DNA of 64,000 nucleotides from Pseudomonas akapageensis (GTDB lineage Bacteria > Pseudomonadota > Gammaproteobacteria > Pseudomonadales > Pseudomonadaceae), in contig NZ_VXCP01000002.1 in the NCBI RefSeq assembly GCF_011355085.1, positions 124,001-188,000 of the forward strand, written 5' to 3'. The stretch's first letter is position 1. Each line of letters opens with the position of its first letter. Of the stretch, positions 38,361 to 46,234 are shown in pieces. The notes beneath the pieces were generated by a model. It was not told the origin of the DNA. It was given only the letters and a program-made list of their open reading frames with translations, and did not search any database. The position numbers were made by a program, and so were the translations under genes.

Positions 38361-40898
38361 TTATTTCCCTGGCACCAAAGTCAGGCGCTTGCTGCCATAG
38401 GTCTTGTCGAAGTTTTGCGGTTGCATCGGGAAGCTCATGTACTGGCCCTTGAGCCAGGCATCGATGCCATCGGCGTAGTGCGGGCTGGCCGGGTTACCGG
38501 ATTGGCCCGTACTGTTTAGACCGATCATGGGTTCGGCCTGGCCGAAATCGACCACCATGCGCATGGCCGGAATCAACCAGGTATCGAAGTCCTGCCCCCA
38601 GTGATAGGCCGAGGTGTTCAGGGTCGTGTGGTCGCCGCCTGCAGGGACCGGGCCGCGATTCAGGTAACTGCTCAAGGCATTGATCCCGGTGCGATCGCCT
38701 ACGCTCATGAAGGGCGCCAGTTTGCTGCTGTCGGAAGTCCAGGTGTAGTGGTGCAGCTTGCCCCATTGCCAGGCCCTGCGATCGTTGCCCAGCTGGCTTT
38801 CGCCGCTGCTGATGGCTGCAGCCAGGCTGCGCGCGAGGATGGCCGGTTTGTCTTCTTTCTGCGCGGTCTTGATGTCATCCCAGTACGGGCTGTCTTCGCG
38901 GCCGAGCAGGTGGTCGGCCTGGGCCGAGTAGGACAGGTCGGCATTGGCGACGAAGGCCTTCCAGGTCGGGCTGGTTTCCGGGCCCAGTTCATCGAGGAAG
39001 GTCTGCTTGGCGCTTTCCTGCAGGAACAGTTCGTACAGTGCGGCGTCGGCTGATTGTGGCGCGAGCTTGCCATCGAAGGCCATCAGCCGGCTGTAGGCTT
39101 CGCGTGCCTTGCTGCGATCGGCTTCGGGCAAGGCGTCGATAGCCTGCTTGAGCGGCTGGGCCATGCCCGGGGCTTCGAACATCTTCTTCAATTTGACGGC
39201 GAAGAGGGTGGTCTGGTCGTACTGCATGGCGATCATGCTGCGCGTGTCGTGCTTGCCGACACCGGCCAGTTCGGCAATGCGTTCGCCACGCTCGGGGTAG
39301 TACCAGGAGTTGGACAGTTGCATGCCATAGCCGCGGGGCACGGTGCGCTGGTTGGCGGTACCGAGCCAGCCCTGGGCCGGGTCCTGGTCGTAAGGGTGCA
39401 GCATGGGGTCGGCGTAACCGTCCCAGTCATAGCGCCCCTCCCAACCCGGAGACGGCAGCAGGCCGACGCCTTCGCGCCGGTTAGGGAAGCGGCCGGTCAC
39501 TTGCCAGCCGATATTCTGGGCGTCGGCGAACATCAGGTTCAGCGCCGAGGCACGGATTTCGCGGCTGGCTTCGAAGGCCTTTTCCACGTTCTGGGCGCGG
39601 GACAGGTCGAACAGCGCGTCCATGCTCTTGTCGCCCTTGAGGTCCGGCGTCTGCAGGGCCAGGCCATAGCCACTGTTGAACGCCATGGGTTGCAAGTCAT
39701 TCTTGCGCTCGCCCAGGGCACTGTTGAGCAGCGGGCCGTGACGGGTTTCATAGACCGTCTCGCGGATCGGGCGCTGGCCCTTGATGAAATAGGTTTCGTT
39801 GCGGGCGATGGCCGGTTGCCACTTGCCGTCGACCTCATAGAGCAGGCGGTTGCCTTCGCGCTTGACCTTTTCCAGGAACAGGTCCTGGTTATCGCCCATG
39901 ACCATGGTCATGCCCCAGGCCAGCTTGCCATTGAAGCCTGCGACGATGCCCGGCACACCGGCGAGGGAAACGCCGGCGGCCTGGTACTTCGGCGAGCGGA
40001 TCTGCACATAGTTCCAGGCCGAGGGAATCGCGATCGGCAGATGGGTATCGTTGGCCAGCAGGCTTTTGCCCAGGCGGCTGCGCTGGGGCGCGATGGCCCA
40101 GTTGTTCGAGGCGGCCACGCCGAGCATGTTGAGGTCGGTGAGTTGGCTGGCGACTCTGTTCAGGTCGCCAAGGCCTGCGATCTGGCCGCCCAGGCTCAAG
40201 CCCTTGAGCTTGTCGGCTTCATCGAAGGGCAACGGCTCGTCCGGATAGCTCGGCAGCAGCCAGGCCAGCTTGTCGCTGCCGACTTTCTGCGCCAGGACCA
40301 GGGAAGCGATTTCTTCCTGCAGATTGACCGACAGGCCGAAATTCAACAGGCAGAAGATCAGCGCAGAGTCTTCCGGCTTCCAGTACTCCGCGCGATAGCC
40401 GGACTTGGCCAGGTCCATCGGCAGCTTGTCGCGGTAGCGGAACAGGTAGGCGTTGACCCCGCGGGCGTAGACTTCGAAGAAGCGCTTGAGCCGGGGCGAG
40501 GAGGCTGCATAGAGCTCGTTGGCATCCTTCTTCAGATTGACCGTGCGCATGAAACGGTCGATCTCGAGCACGCCGGGACCGGCCATTTCAGCCAGACGAC
40601 CCTGGGCGATCAGGCGCATGCCGACCATCTGGCTGATGCGGTCACTGGCATGCACGTAACCCATGGCGAACAGGGCGTCGTGGAAGTTGCTGGCTTCGAT
40701 CAGCGGCATGCCCATGGCATTGCGCCGCACCGAAACGTTCTGCGCCAGCCCCTTGAGCGGTTCCACCCCGGTGGTGGGTGGCAGGCTGTCGTTGCTGCCA
40801 GAGAGCCAGGACTGGCATCCGGCCAGGCTCAACAGCCCGACCACAGCTGCGGCGGCGCCGAACCGGGGAAGAAAATGTGTGAAGGCTGGCGAGGCCAT
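38361..40898 (-). CDS. quiP: Acyl-homoserine lactone acylase, penicillin acylase family
   Basis: An 845-aa Ntn hydrolase precursor very similar to P. aeruginosa QuiP. A lipoprotein-like signal (LLSLAGC, C28) starts the protein. The alpha subunit runs to about 263 and the autocatalytic cleavage site precedes the nucleophile S264 in [10 protein letters not shown]. The beta subunit contains [23 protein letters not shown] and [11 protein letters not shown]. QuiP hydrolyses long-chain AHL signals. The start at 40896-40898 gives the family N-terminus MASPAF; 22 upstream in-frame codons do not. Confidence 0.93.
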   Translation of the reverse strand: MASPAFTHFLPRFGAAAAVVGLLSLAGCQSWLSGSNDSLPPTTGVEPLKGLAQNVSVRRNAMGMPLIEASNFHDALFAMGYVHASDRISQMVGMRLIAQGRLAEMAGPGVLEIDRFMRTVNLKKDANELYAASSPRLKRFFEVYARGVNAYLFRYRDKLPMDLAKSGYRAEYWKPEDSALIFCLLNFGLSVNLQEEIASLVLAQKVGSDKLAWLLPSYPDEPLPFDEADKLKGLSLGGQIAGLGDLNRVASQLTDLNMLGVAASNNWAIAPQRSRLGKSLLANDTHLPIAIPSAWNYVQIRSPKYQAAGVSLAGVPGIVAGFNGKLAWGMTMVMGDNQDLFLEKVKREGNRLLYEVDGKWQPAIARNETYFIKGQRPIRETVYETRHGPLLNSALGERKNDLQPMAFNSGYGLALQTPDLKGDKSMDALFDLSRAQNVEKAFEASREIRASALNLMFADAQNIGWQVTGRFPNRREGVGLLPSPGWEGRYDWDGYADPMLHPYDQDPAQGWLGTANQRTVPRGYGMQLSNSWYYPERGERIAELAGVGKHDTRSMIAMQYDQTTLFAVKLKKMFEAPGMAQPLKQAIDALPEADRSKAREAYSRLMAFDGKLAPQSADAALYELFLQESAKQTFLDELGPETSPTWKAFVANADLSYSAQADHLLGREDSPYWDDIKTAQKEDKPAILARSLAAAISSGESQLGNDRRAWQWGKLHHYTWTSDSSKLAPFMSVGDRTGINALSSYLNRGPVPAGGDHTTLNTSAYHWGQDFDTWLIPAMRMVVDFGQAEPMIGLNSTGQSGNPASPHYADGIDAWLKGQYMSFPMQPQNFDKTYGSKRLTLVPGK

Positions 40899-41027
40899 GG
40901 CAAGGCTCCTGCGGGGCTGACAACGGAAAGGCGCTACGTTAGTGAGCGCGATGCCGCCACGCAAGGAGGGGCAGGGCCTTTATTTGCAAAAAAGAAAACG
41001 GCCTGATTGTCAGGCCATTTCTGGTGC

Positions 41028-41231
41028 TCAAGCGCCGTGGCACTTCTTGAATTTCTTGTTGCTGCCGCACGGGCAAGGATCGTTGCGACCGACGTCCTTC
41101 AGGGCGTTGCGTACCGGCTCCTGGGGTTCGTGGTTGCAGTGCGGACCGTGAACATGGCCGTGGTCATGGTCGTGATGATGATCATGATCGTGGTTGCAGT
41201 CTGGGCCATGAACGTGGGGTTGCTGGGTCAT
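41028..41231 (-). CDS. His-rich SEC-C motif protein
   Basis: A 67-aa protein. The N-terminal half is a His/Asp/Cys cluster ([20 protein letters not shown]). The C-terminal half is a complete SEC-C zinc motif, [19 protein letters not shown], as at the C-terminus of SecA. The composition suggests zinc or nickel binding. Function is unknown. It overlaps no neighbour and is followed 7 bp upstream by the lipoprotein gene on the same strand. Confidence 0.85.
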   Translation of the reverse strand: MTQQPHVHGPDCNHDHDHHHDHDHGHVHGPHCNHEPQEPVRNALKDVGRNDPCPCGSNKKFKKCHGA

Positions 41232-41237
41232 CTGGGG

Positions 41238-41723
41238 TTACTCCGGAATAAATTTGCCGGGAATTATCTCACCACTGCGCGCCAAGTGCAGGTCGTGACC
41301 GAAGAATAATCCGGTTGCCAGTTCGCCTTCGAGCCGATAACGGATCGGCTGGTCGGTTTTCTTCAGCTCCTTCACGATCTCTTTCAGGTGCTGCCACAGG
41401 TTGGTGCGCACCGGAACCTGGTAATACTCGTGGCCATTGGCCGGAACCGTGAACCAGTCGCTCGACTCGCCGTCGGCCAGCAGGATGTCGTTGAGGTAAA
41501 GGGTGTATTGCAGGCCGCGAATGGGCAAGCTCGAGTCGTTGGGGTTGTCGATGCGAAAATGCAGCATGAATTTCTGCTCCATCAGCTTGGCCTTGACGAT
41601 TTCGACCTTGACCAGATGGATCTCCGGGTCCTGGAAGTTGCCGAAAAGCCAGGTCGAACAACCCCCGAGGCTCAGTAGAATGAGTAGGGCAATTAAGGTT
41701 GTCGTTCGTGCCCGTGCATGCAT
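41238..41723 (-). CDS. LEA type 2 family lipoprotein
   Basis: A 161-aa lipoprotein: hydrophobic signal ALLILLSLGGC with the lipobox cysteine C22, then a WHy/LEA14-type beta-sandwich (VKVEIVKAKLMEQKFMLHFRIDNPNDSSLPIRGL). Such domains occur in stress-related proteins; the role here is unknown. It is adjacent to SEC-C genes as in other Pseudomonas. Confidence 0.85.
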   Translation of the reverse strand: MHARARTTTLIALLILLSLGGCSTWLFGNFQDPEIHLVKVEIVKAKLMEQKFMLHFRIDNPNDSSLPIRGLQYTLYLNDILLADGESSDWFTVPANGHEYYQVPVRTNLWQHLKEIVKELKKTDQPIRYRLEGELATGLFFGHDLHLARSGEIIPGKFIPE

Positions 41724-41764
41724 TTTGCGTCTCCGGCCATCCTCTGGATCAAGTGCACTCCCGC

Positions 41765-42241
41765 TCAGGTATTAATGTAGCTGGCGCAGCATTTCTTGAA
41801 CTTCTGGCCGCTGGCGCAAGGGCAGGGATCGTTGCGCCCGGCCTTGAGTGGAACTGTCGGATCGATGAAGTACCAGCGCCCTTCATTCTGTACGAACGCG
41901 GAGCGTTCACGGTGGCTGTGCTCGCCGGCGTCGTCGTGCCAGCGGGCGGTGAAGGTCACGAAGGCATGCTCGGGTTGCCCGCCCAGGACTTCGGCGCTTT
42001 CCACTTCAAGCCCCAGCCAGGTGCTTTGTGCGCTCCAGTCACTGATCGACTGGCGATCGAGCCCGGTCTGTTGCGCGGGCAGGGTGGTGCTCACCAGATA
42101 ATCGATCAGCCCCAGCACATAAGCGCTGTAGCGAGAGCGCATCAGCGATTGCGCATCGGGGGCCGGATGACCGGCGTGATAATGCCCGCAGCAGGCGTCC
42201 AGTAAATTGCCGCTGCCGCAGGGACAGATCGAGACACTCAT
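41765..42241 (-). CDS. YchJ-family SEC-C protein
   Basis: A 158-aa protein with an N-terminal [13 protein letters not shown] motif, an NTF2-like central domain ([20 protein letters not shown]) and a C-terminal SEC-C motif ([18 protein letters not shown]). It matches YchJ. The two Cys-rich ends probably bind zinc. The start at 42239-42241 fits the family; eight upstream codons belong to the overlapping end of the next gene. Confidence 0.9.
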   Translation of the reverse strand: MSVSICPCGSGNLLDACCGHYHAGHPAPDAQSLMRSRYSAYVLGLIDYLVSTTLPAQQTGLDRQSISDWSAQSTWLGLEVESAEVLGGQPEHAFVTFTARWHDDAGEHSHRERSAFVQNEGRWYFIDPTVPLKAGRNDPCPCASGQKFKKCCASYINT

Positions 42242-42245
42242 TCGA

Positions 42246-42740
42246 TCACCACCAATATTTGCCAAAATTTTGCGGGTTCGCCCAGAACTTGGCGTTCAGC
42301 CAGTCCGGCACCTGTTTGTATTCGCGCAGATCATAAGTAAACAGGCTCAATACCTGCTCGTCGCGCTTGAAACGTTCACTGGCCTGAAGGGCCAGGGAAA
42401 AGAAGTCGGTGTCGCTCCAGCCGCAGGCAGCCAGGTCGGCAAGTACGGCAATGCGGCTGGCGTTGAGATTGCGAATGCCGCCCAGCAGTTCCAGGCCGCT
42501 GCGTTTGTTCAGTTGTTCGAGGCAGCCGACCGCCAACGCGAGATCGAAGCGTTGCCCGGCCAACTCCTTGGGCAAAGGCCCAGGCTCCGCCACGAATACA
42601 TCGGCATCCGGGTGGGCAGACTTGAAAGCGTCCAGCGCCGGAAAGCCGGTACCGACCAGCAAAAGACGCTTGGGCGCGTAAAGTTCAAGCAGTGCCGCCA
42701 GTGCTTGTTGGGGCGTGCGCGAAGAAAAAACATCAGTCAT
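42246..42740 (-). CDS. DUF6231-like conserved hypothetical protein
   Basis: A 164-aa protein with a Rossmann-like N-terminal half ([38 protein letters not shown]), suggesting a methyltransferase-like fold without clear catalytic motifs. The C-terminus is Trp/Tyr rich (NFGKYWW). Its stop lies 4 bp before the ychJ-type start, so they are probably cotranscribed. Pseudomonas-conserved, function unknown. Confidence 0.75.
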   Translation of the reverse strand: MTDVFSSRTPQQALAALLELYAPKRLLLVGTGFPALDAFKSAHPDADVFVAEPGPLPKELAGQRFDLALAVGCLEQLNKRSGLELLGGIRNLNASRIAVLADLAACGWSDTDFFSLALQASERFKRDEQVLSLFTYDLREYKQVPDWLNAKFWANPQNFGKYWW

Positions 42741-42907
42741 CTAGTGTCCTCTTTCCTTAGTTGCCAAGACTAGCCGGGTCTTCGTTTGCGGCCTAGGCTT
42801 TCAAGTTCGTTATTTACATCATGGCTTATTGCTGGCGGAGATGGAGTGACCGGTCTTTACTTCTTGAGTGTGGTTTTTTTGCTGTTCCCTCCTGAGGAGA
42901 TTTGTTA

Positions 42908-43528
42908 ATGAGCATTTTGCGCACAGCGTTACCCCTGGTTCTGCTAACCAGTGTGTTGACTGGTTGTGCAGGTCTGCAAAAAACCGACTGGCCGATGTGC
43001 GCTGCTGTGGGCGGCGTGACGGGTGCCGGGTTGGGTGCCACAGAGAACGCAACCTGGGCTGGTTGGGGTGCTCTCATTGGCGCAGGCTTTGCGTCCGCCT
43101 ATTGCTGGGTGCATGGTGGCGTACCTGAGAAACACGAACCACCACCACCTGCTCCAGTAGAGGAAGCGGTCGTGGTCAAGGAAGAAGTGATCGTTATTCG
43201 TGATGTCCTCTTCGAGTTCAACTCGGCCAAGCTGACCAGCTCCGACAAGATGCGTCTGGACAAGGTTGCCACTCGCCTGAAACAGGAAGCACCGAGTGCC
43301 CGCCTGAGCGTAACCGGACATACCGACAGCGTGGGTAGCGATGCCTATAACCAGAAACTCTCGCAGCGGCGTGCGCAGTCGGTGACTGATTATCTGGTGG
43401 AAAGCGGCGTACCGCGCAGCAGCTTCGTTTCGGTCGTGGGCATGGGTGAAAGCCAGCCGATAGCCGATAACAGTACTGCGGATGGACGCGCCATGAACCG
43501 CCGCGTGGAGATCAAGATCAACCGCTGA
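42908..43528 (+). CDS. OmpA-family lipoprotein with glycine zipper
   Basis: A 206-aa lipoprotein: signal LLTSVLTGC with lipid cysteine C21, a hydrophobic Gly-rich segment (GGVTGAGLGATENATWAGWG), a Pro-rich linker, then an OmpA peptidoglycan-binding domain (VTGHTDSVGSDAYNQKLSQR, NRRVEIKI). Start ATG 42908 follows GAGGAG by nine bases; TTG 42902 is an alternative. The next gene is a paralogue in tandem. Confidence 0.88.
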   Translation: MSILRTALPLVLLTSVLTGCAGLQKTDWPMCAAVGGVTGAGLGATENATWAGWGALIGAGFASAYCWVHGGVPEKHEPPPPAPVEEAVVVKEEVIVIRDVLFEFNSAKLTSSDKMRLDKVATRLKQEAPSARLSVTGHTDSVGSDAYNQKLSQRRAQSVTDYLVESGVPRSSFVSVVGMGESQPIADNSTADGRAMNRRVEIKINR

Positions 43529-43573
43529 AACCCGTGCCATCACCGGCTTGTGAAGTGTTACAGGCCGGTCTTT

Positions 43574-43611
43574 ACTCCTGTGTGACCGGCATTGGCCGGT
43601 GACACAGGAGT
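43574..43611 (+). promoter_or_regulatory. Hairpin sequestering the ribosome site of the second OmpA gene
   Basis: ACTCCTGTGT (43574-43583) pairs perfectly with ACACAGGAGT (43602-43611), and ACCGGC (43585-43590) with GCCGGT (43595-43600), one mismatch between them, loop ATTG. The Shine-Dalgarno AGGAG (43606-43610) of the gene at 43619 is inside the stem. It could act as a thermosensor, riboregulator target or coupling device. Confidence 0.75.
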
Positions 43612-43618
43612 ATTATTT

Positions 43619-44332
43619 ATGAGTGTGTTCGCCAAGGCAGCGGTTCCCCTCCTTCTCCTCAGCAGCGTACTTTCAGGCTGCGCCACCACCAGCGATGGCA
43701 GTGCCCCCCTCAATCAACGTACCTGGCCTGTCTGCAGCCTGCTTGGCGGGTTGGCCGGTGGCGGGCTCGGTTCTATCGAAAGTTCGGCATGGGCAGCTGG
43801 CGGGGCGGCATTTGGAGCCATTGCCGGCGGCCTGATCTGCTATGCCCAGGATGGCGACGAAGACGGTGATGGCGTGTACGACCGCCGTGACCGTTGCCCC
43901 GACACACCCGCTAACACCCCTGTCAGTCACAATGGTTGCCCGCTGCCGCAATATCCGGTCAGCGAGCCGGCGCCTGCACCCGTTTCCGATGTCATTACCT
44001 TGAATGATGAAGATAACGTCAGTTTTGCCGTCAATTCCGACGAGTTGACGCCTTCGGCTACCCGCAAGTTGACGGCCTTGATGGACAGGCTCAACAACCC
44101 TGGCGTAACCCGCATCAAGGTCGTCGGTTATACCGACAGCCAGGGCGCAGACGCCTATAACCAGCGTCTGTCGGAACGTCGCGCAAGGAGTGTCGCGGAT
44201 TTCCTGATCACACAGGGCATTTCGGCGGACAAGGTCACCAGTGAGGGACTGGGCGAGAGCGAGCCGATCGCCGATAACGCCACCGCAGAAGGCCGCGCGC
44301 AGAACCGCCGGGTGGAACTCCATTTGAATTGA
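43619..44332 (+). CDS. OmpA-family lipoprotein with calcium-type acidic loop
   Basis: A 237-aa paralogue of the preceding gene: lipobox LLSSVLSGC (C20), a matching WPVCSLLGGLAGGGLGSIES segment, then an extra thrombospondin type-3-like loop DGDEDGDGVYDRRDRCPDTP, a probable calcium site, and the OmpA domain (VVGYTDSQGADAYNQRLSER, NRRVELHL). The ribosome site is inside a stable hairpin. It may be translated after read-through from the first gene. Confidence 0.9.
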   Translation: MSVFAKAAVPLLLLSSVLSGCATTSDGSAPLNQRTWPVCSLLGGLAGGGLGSIESSAWAAGGAAFGAIAGGLICYAQDGDEDGDGVYDRRDRCPDTPANTPVSHNGCPLPQYPVSEPAPAPVSDVITLNDEDNVSFAVNSDELTPSATRKLTALMDRLNNPGVTRIKVVGYTDSQGADAYNQRLSERRARSVADFLITQGISADKVTSEGLGESEPIADNATAEGRAQNRRVELHLN

Positions 44333-44493
44333 AACTGACCTCCGGCACTGGCACAGGAGACCGCCAAGCCGTTACTGTGCCTGCAGGAGATTTCGTGTCG
44401 TGGTTCAACAAATAAAGCTTGAACCCTGCGCGAAACTCGCAGGGGTGATTCCGATCGCTCCTCTATACCAAGAATAATCTGCAAGGGGCGTAT

Positions 44494-44769
44494 ATGAAGT
44501 GGTTTTGGGGTGTGGGCAAGGCACTGACGGTAGTGTTCTGGTGGGTGGTGCTGTTGAATCTGTTCATGCCCATGGTCAATCCGTTCCATCAATTGATCAA
44601 TGCCGCAGGCGCCGCGCTGTTGCTGATCCATGTACTTGAAGTCTTGCTGTTCAATCACGGCTTGCGCGGCCGCAGCCATCGCTGGTTCGATCGTTTGCAG
44701 ATTCTGTTGGTGGGCATCTTCCACGTGCAGTCGATTCGGGCACCGGTGGGGGGCACCCGCCATGCGTAA
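44494..44769 (+). CDS. DUF1145 small membrane protein
   Basis: A 91-aa protein with two or three hydrophobic segments (TVVFWWVVLLNLFMPM, AAGAALLLIHVLEVLLF) and the motif FDRLQILLVGIFHVQSIR typical of DUF1145 (YhhL-like). It overlaps the collagen-like gene by eight bases and is probably translationally coupled with it. AAGGGGCG precedes the ATG. Function unknown. Confidence 0.85.
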   Translation: MKWFWGVGKALTVVFWWVVLLNLFMPMVNPFHQLINAAGAALLLIHVLEVLLFNHGLRGRSHRWFDRLQILLVGIFHVQSIRAPVGGTRHA

Positions 44770-45520
44770 GTTGCTTGTTTTGGCTGCATTGTTCAGCCCC
44801 ATTGCCATGGCGCAAACCATCAGCGTCGATGCCAATTCGCTGATGCGATTGCCCGGAAATGCCAGCGTCGTGCAGCTTGATCGTCTGGAAGTGGCCGATT
44901 ACGGCACGTTGCTGATCCCATCCAGCTTGACTGAACTGAATGTGGGAGAACTGCGTCTGGGGCATGAGGCGCGGATCGCCATCGTGCCTGGCGAGCAGGA
45001 ATTGCGGTTGTACGCCAAGCATGTGCAATTGGGCGCTGGCAGCCAGATCACGGCACGCGGTGCGCCGGGCACTTACCAGAAACCGGCCCTGCCGGGGCGT
45101 AACCTTAGCTTGCAGTTGCAATCGCTGAGTGCGCAGGAACTGTCAGTGGACGCCCGGGGTGGTGCCGGCGCACCGGGTTATTTTGGGCTGGACGGTGCCA
45201 ATGGCAAGGCGGCCGGTTGCACCTGGGGGCAGGCGGGGCAGGGCGCCGATGGTGACAATGGCGGCGATGGCCATGACGGTGCGGCAGGCGCACAGGTAAC
45301 GTTGCAGTTGCCGCGAGATTTCCCTGCGCAGCAGATCAAGGTCCGTGTCGAAGGCGGGGCCGGTGGTCAGGCGGGGACGCCGGGCAAGGCGGGCGCAGGT
45401 GGGGCAGGCAAAGGTTGTCTGGTCTACCGCGCCGAGGGTGGTCGCAGTGGCCAGCCGGGACTGCCGGGGCAGCCTGGGGTGGCGGGTGCGGCAGGGACTG
45501 TTTCGGTACAGCGATTGTAA
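44762..45520 (+). CDS. Secreted collagen-like repeat protein
   Basis: A 252-aa protein with a signal peptide (MRKLLVLAALFSPIAMA-QT). The first half (20-120) is beta-rich, with short VDANSLMRLPGNASVVQLDRL-like repeats. The second half is Gly-rich with Gly-X-Y runs (GGAGAPGYFGLDGANGKAAG, GQPGLPGQPGVAGAAG) interrupted by a beta segment. It resembles autotransported or surface collagen-like proteins, but anchoring is unclear. The start is inside the DUF1145 coding end. Confidence 0.82.
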   Translation: MRKLLVLAALFSPIAMAQTISVDANSLMRLPGNASVVQLDRLEVADYGTLLIPSSLTELNVGELRLGHEARIAIVPGEQELRLYAKHVQLGAGSQITARGAPGTYQKPALPGRNLSLQLQSLSAQELSVDARGGAGAPGYFGLDGANGKAAGCTWGQAGQGADGDNGGDGHDGAAGAQVTLQLPRDFPAQQIKVRVEGGAGGQAGTPGKAGAGGAGKGCLVYRAEGGRSGQPGLPGQPGVAGAAGTVSVQRL

Positions 45521-45545
45521 TTCGCAGCTGACTCTGTGGGAGCTC

Positions 45546-45650
45546 CTCGTTCCCACGCTCCGCGTGGGAATGCATCCCCTGACGCTCTGCATCGCGCCCT
45601 CGACGCTGGAGCGTCTCATCCGGCATTCCCACGCAGAGCGTGGGAACGAG
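45546..45650. repeat. REPIN-like element, family A copy 3
   Basis: Arms at 45546-45573 and 45623-45650 are reverse complements apart from one internal substitution (CTCCGCG against CGCAGAG). The 49-base centre contains GACGCTGGAGCGTC. It lies between the collagen-like gene and the convergent CopD-like gene. Confidence 0.9.
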
Positions 45651-45673
45651 GGTGCAGGCGACGCAGTTCTCAG

Positions 45674-46138
45674 TCAGAACATCGGCCGCGCCGCAGCGAT
45701 TGCCACCAACACCAGCCCAATGATCAGGTTGATCCCCACCAGGCGACGGATTTTCCCCAGGGTAGCAGCCCCGCTCGGCCAGTCCGCTGCTTCCACTGCG
45801 CGACGCAACTGCGGCAATTGCAGCGACTGGATGCGGATGAACAGCGCCGTCATGACGACATAAAGCCCCATCATGACCTGGACATAACGTGGCGCGGCGT
45901 CGAATCCGGCATAGCGCATGTGGAGCATGCCGACGCCGCTGATCGGAAGAATCAGCACGGCAATCCAGACCCAGACAAAAAAACGTCGGAAAACTTCCAC
46001 CCACAACGTCAATCGGGCCGGGCCTTCAAGGGCTGTCATGGCCGCTGGCCGCAGGATCATCCAGGCGAAGAACATGCCGCCGACCCAAATCAGGGCTGCC
46101 AGAACATGCAAGGTGTAGGGGATAGCAAAGGGGGTCAT
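45674..46138 (-). CDS. CopD-family membrane protein
   Basis: A 154-aa protein with four membrane helices. It starts TLHVLAALIWVGGMFFAWMILRPAA, the CopD/YcnJ pattern with a histidine in helix 1, and has LPISGVGMLHMRYAGFD in the centre. Some relatives take part in copper uptake, but this short version has no CopC partner. It is divergent from dinG. Confidence 0.85.
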   Translation of the reverse strand: MTPFAIPYTLHVLAALIWVGGMFFAWMILRPAAMTALEGPARLTLWVEVFRRFFVWVWIAVLILPISGVGMLHMRYAGFDAAPRYVQVMMGLYVVMTALFIRIQSLQLPQLRRAVEAADWPSGAATLGKIRRLVGINLIIGLVLVAIAAARPMF

Positions 46139-46234
46139 GCAGGATCTCCGTTCAGCGCTCGATTCAATAGCGGGGTATGATAGCGGCCCATCCGAAACAC
46201 TGAAAATTTATCCAGGCTTGCGCGCCCCAGAATC

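Noticed and set aside
39054-41006. A 650-codon open frame opposite quiP
   Set aside because: Shadow of the acylase gene; no domain or ribosome site.
45160-45520. Gly-rich repeats as a PE/PPE-like or DNA repeat array
   Set aside because: The repeats are at the protein level (Gly-X-Y) without exact nucleotide periodicity; a collagen-like domain explains them.
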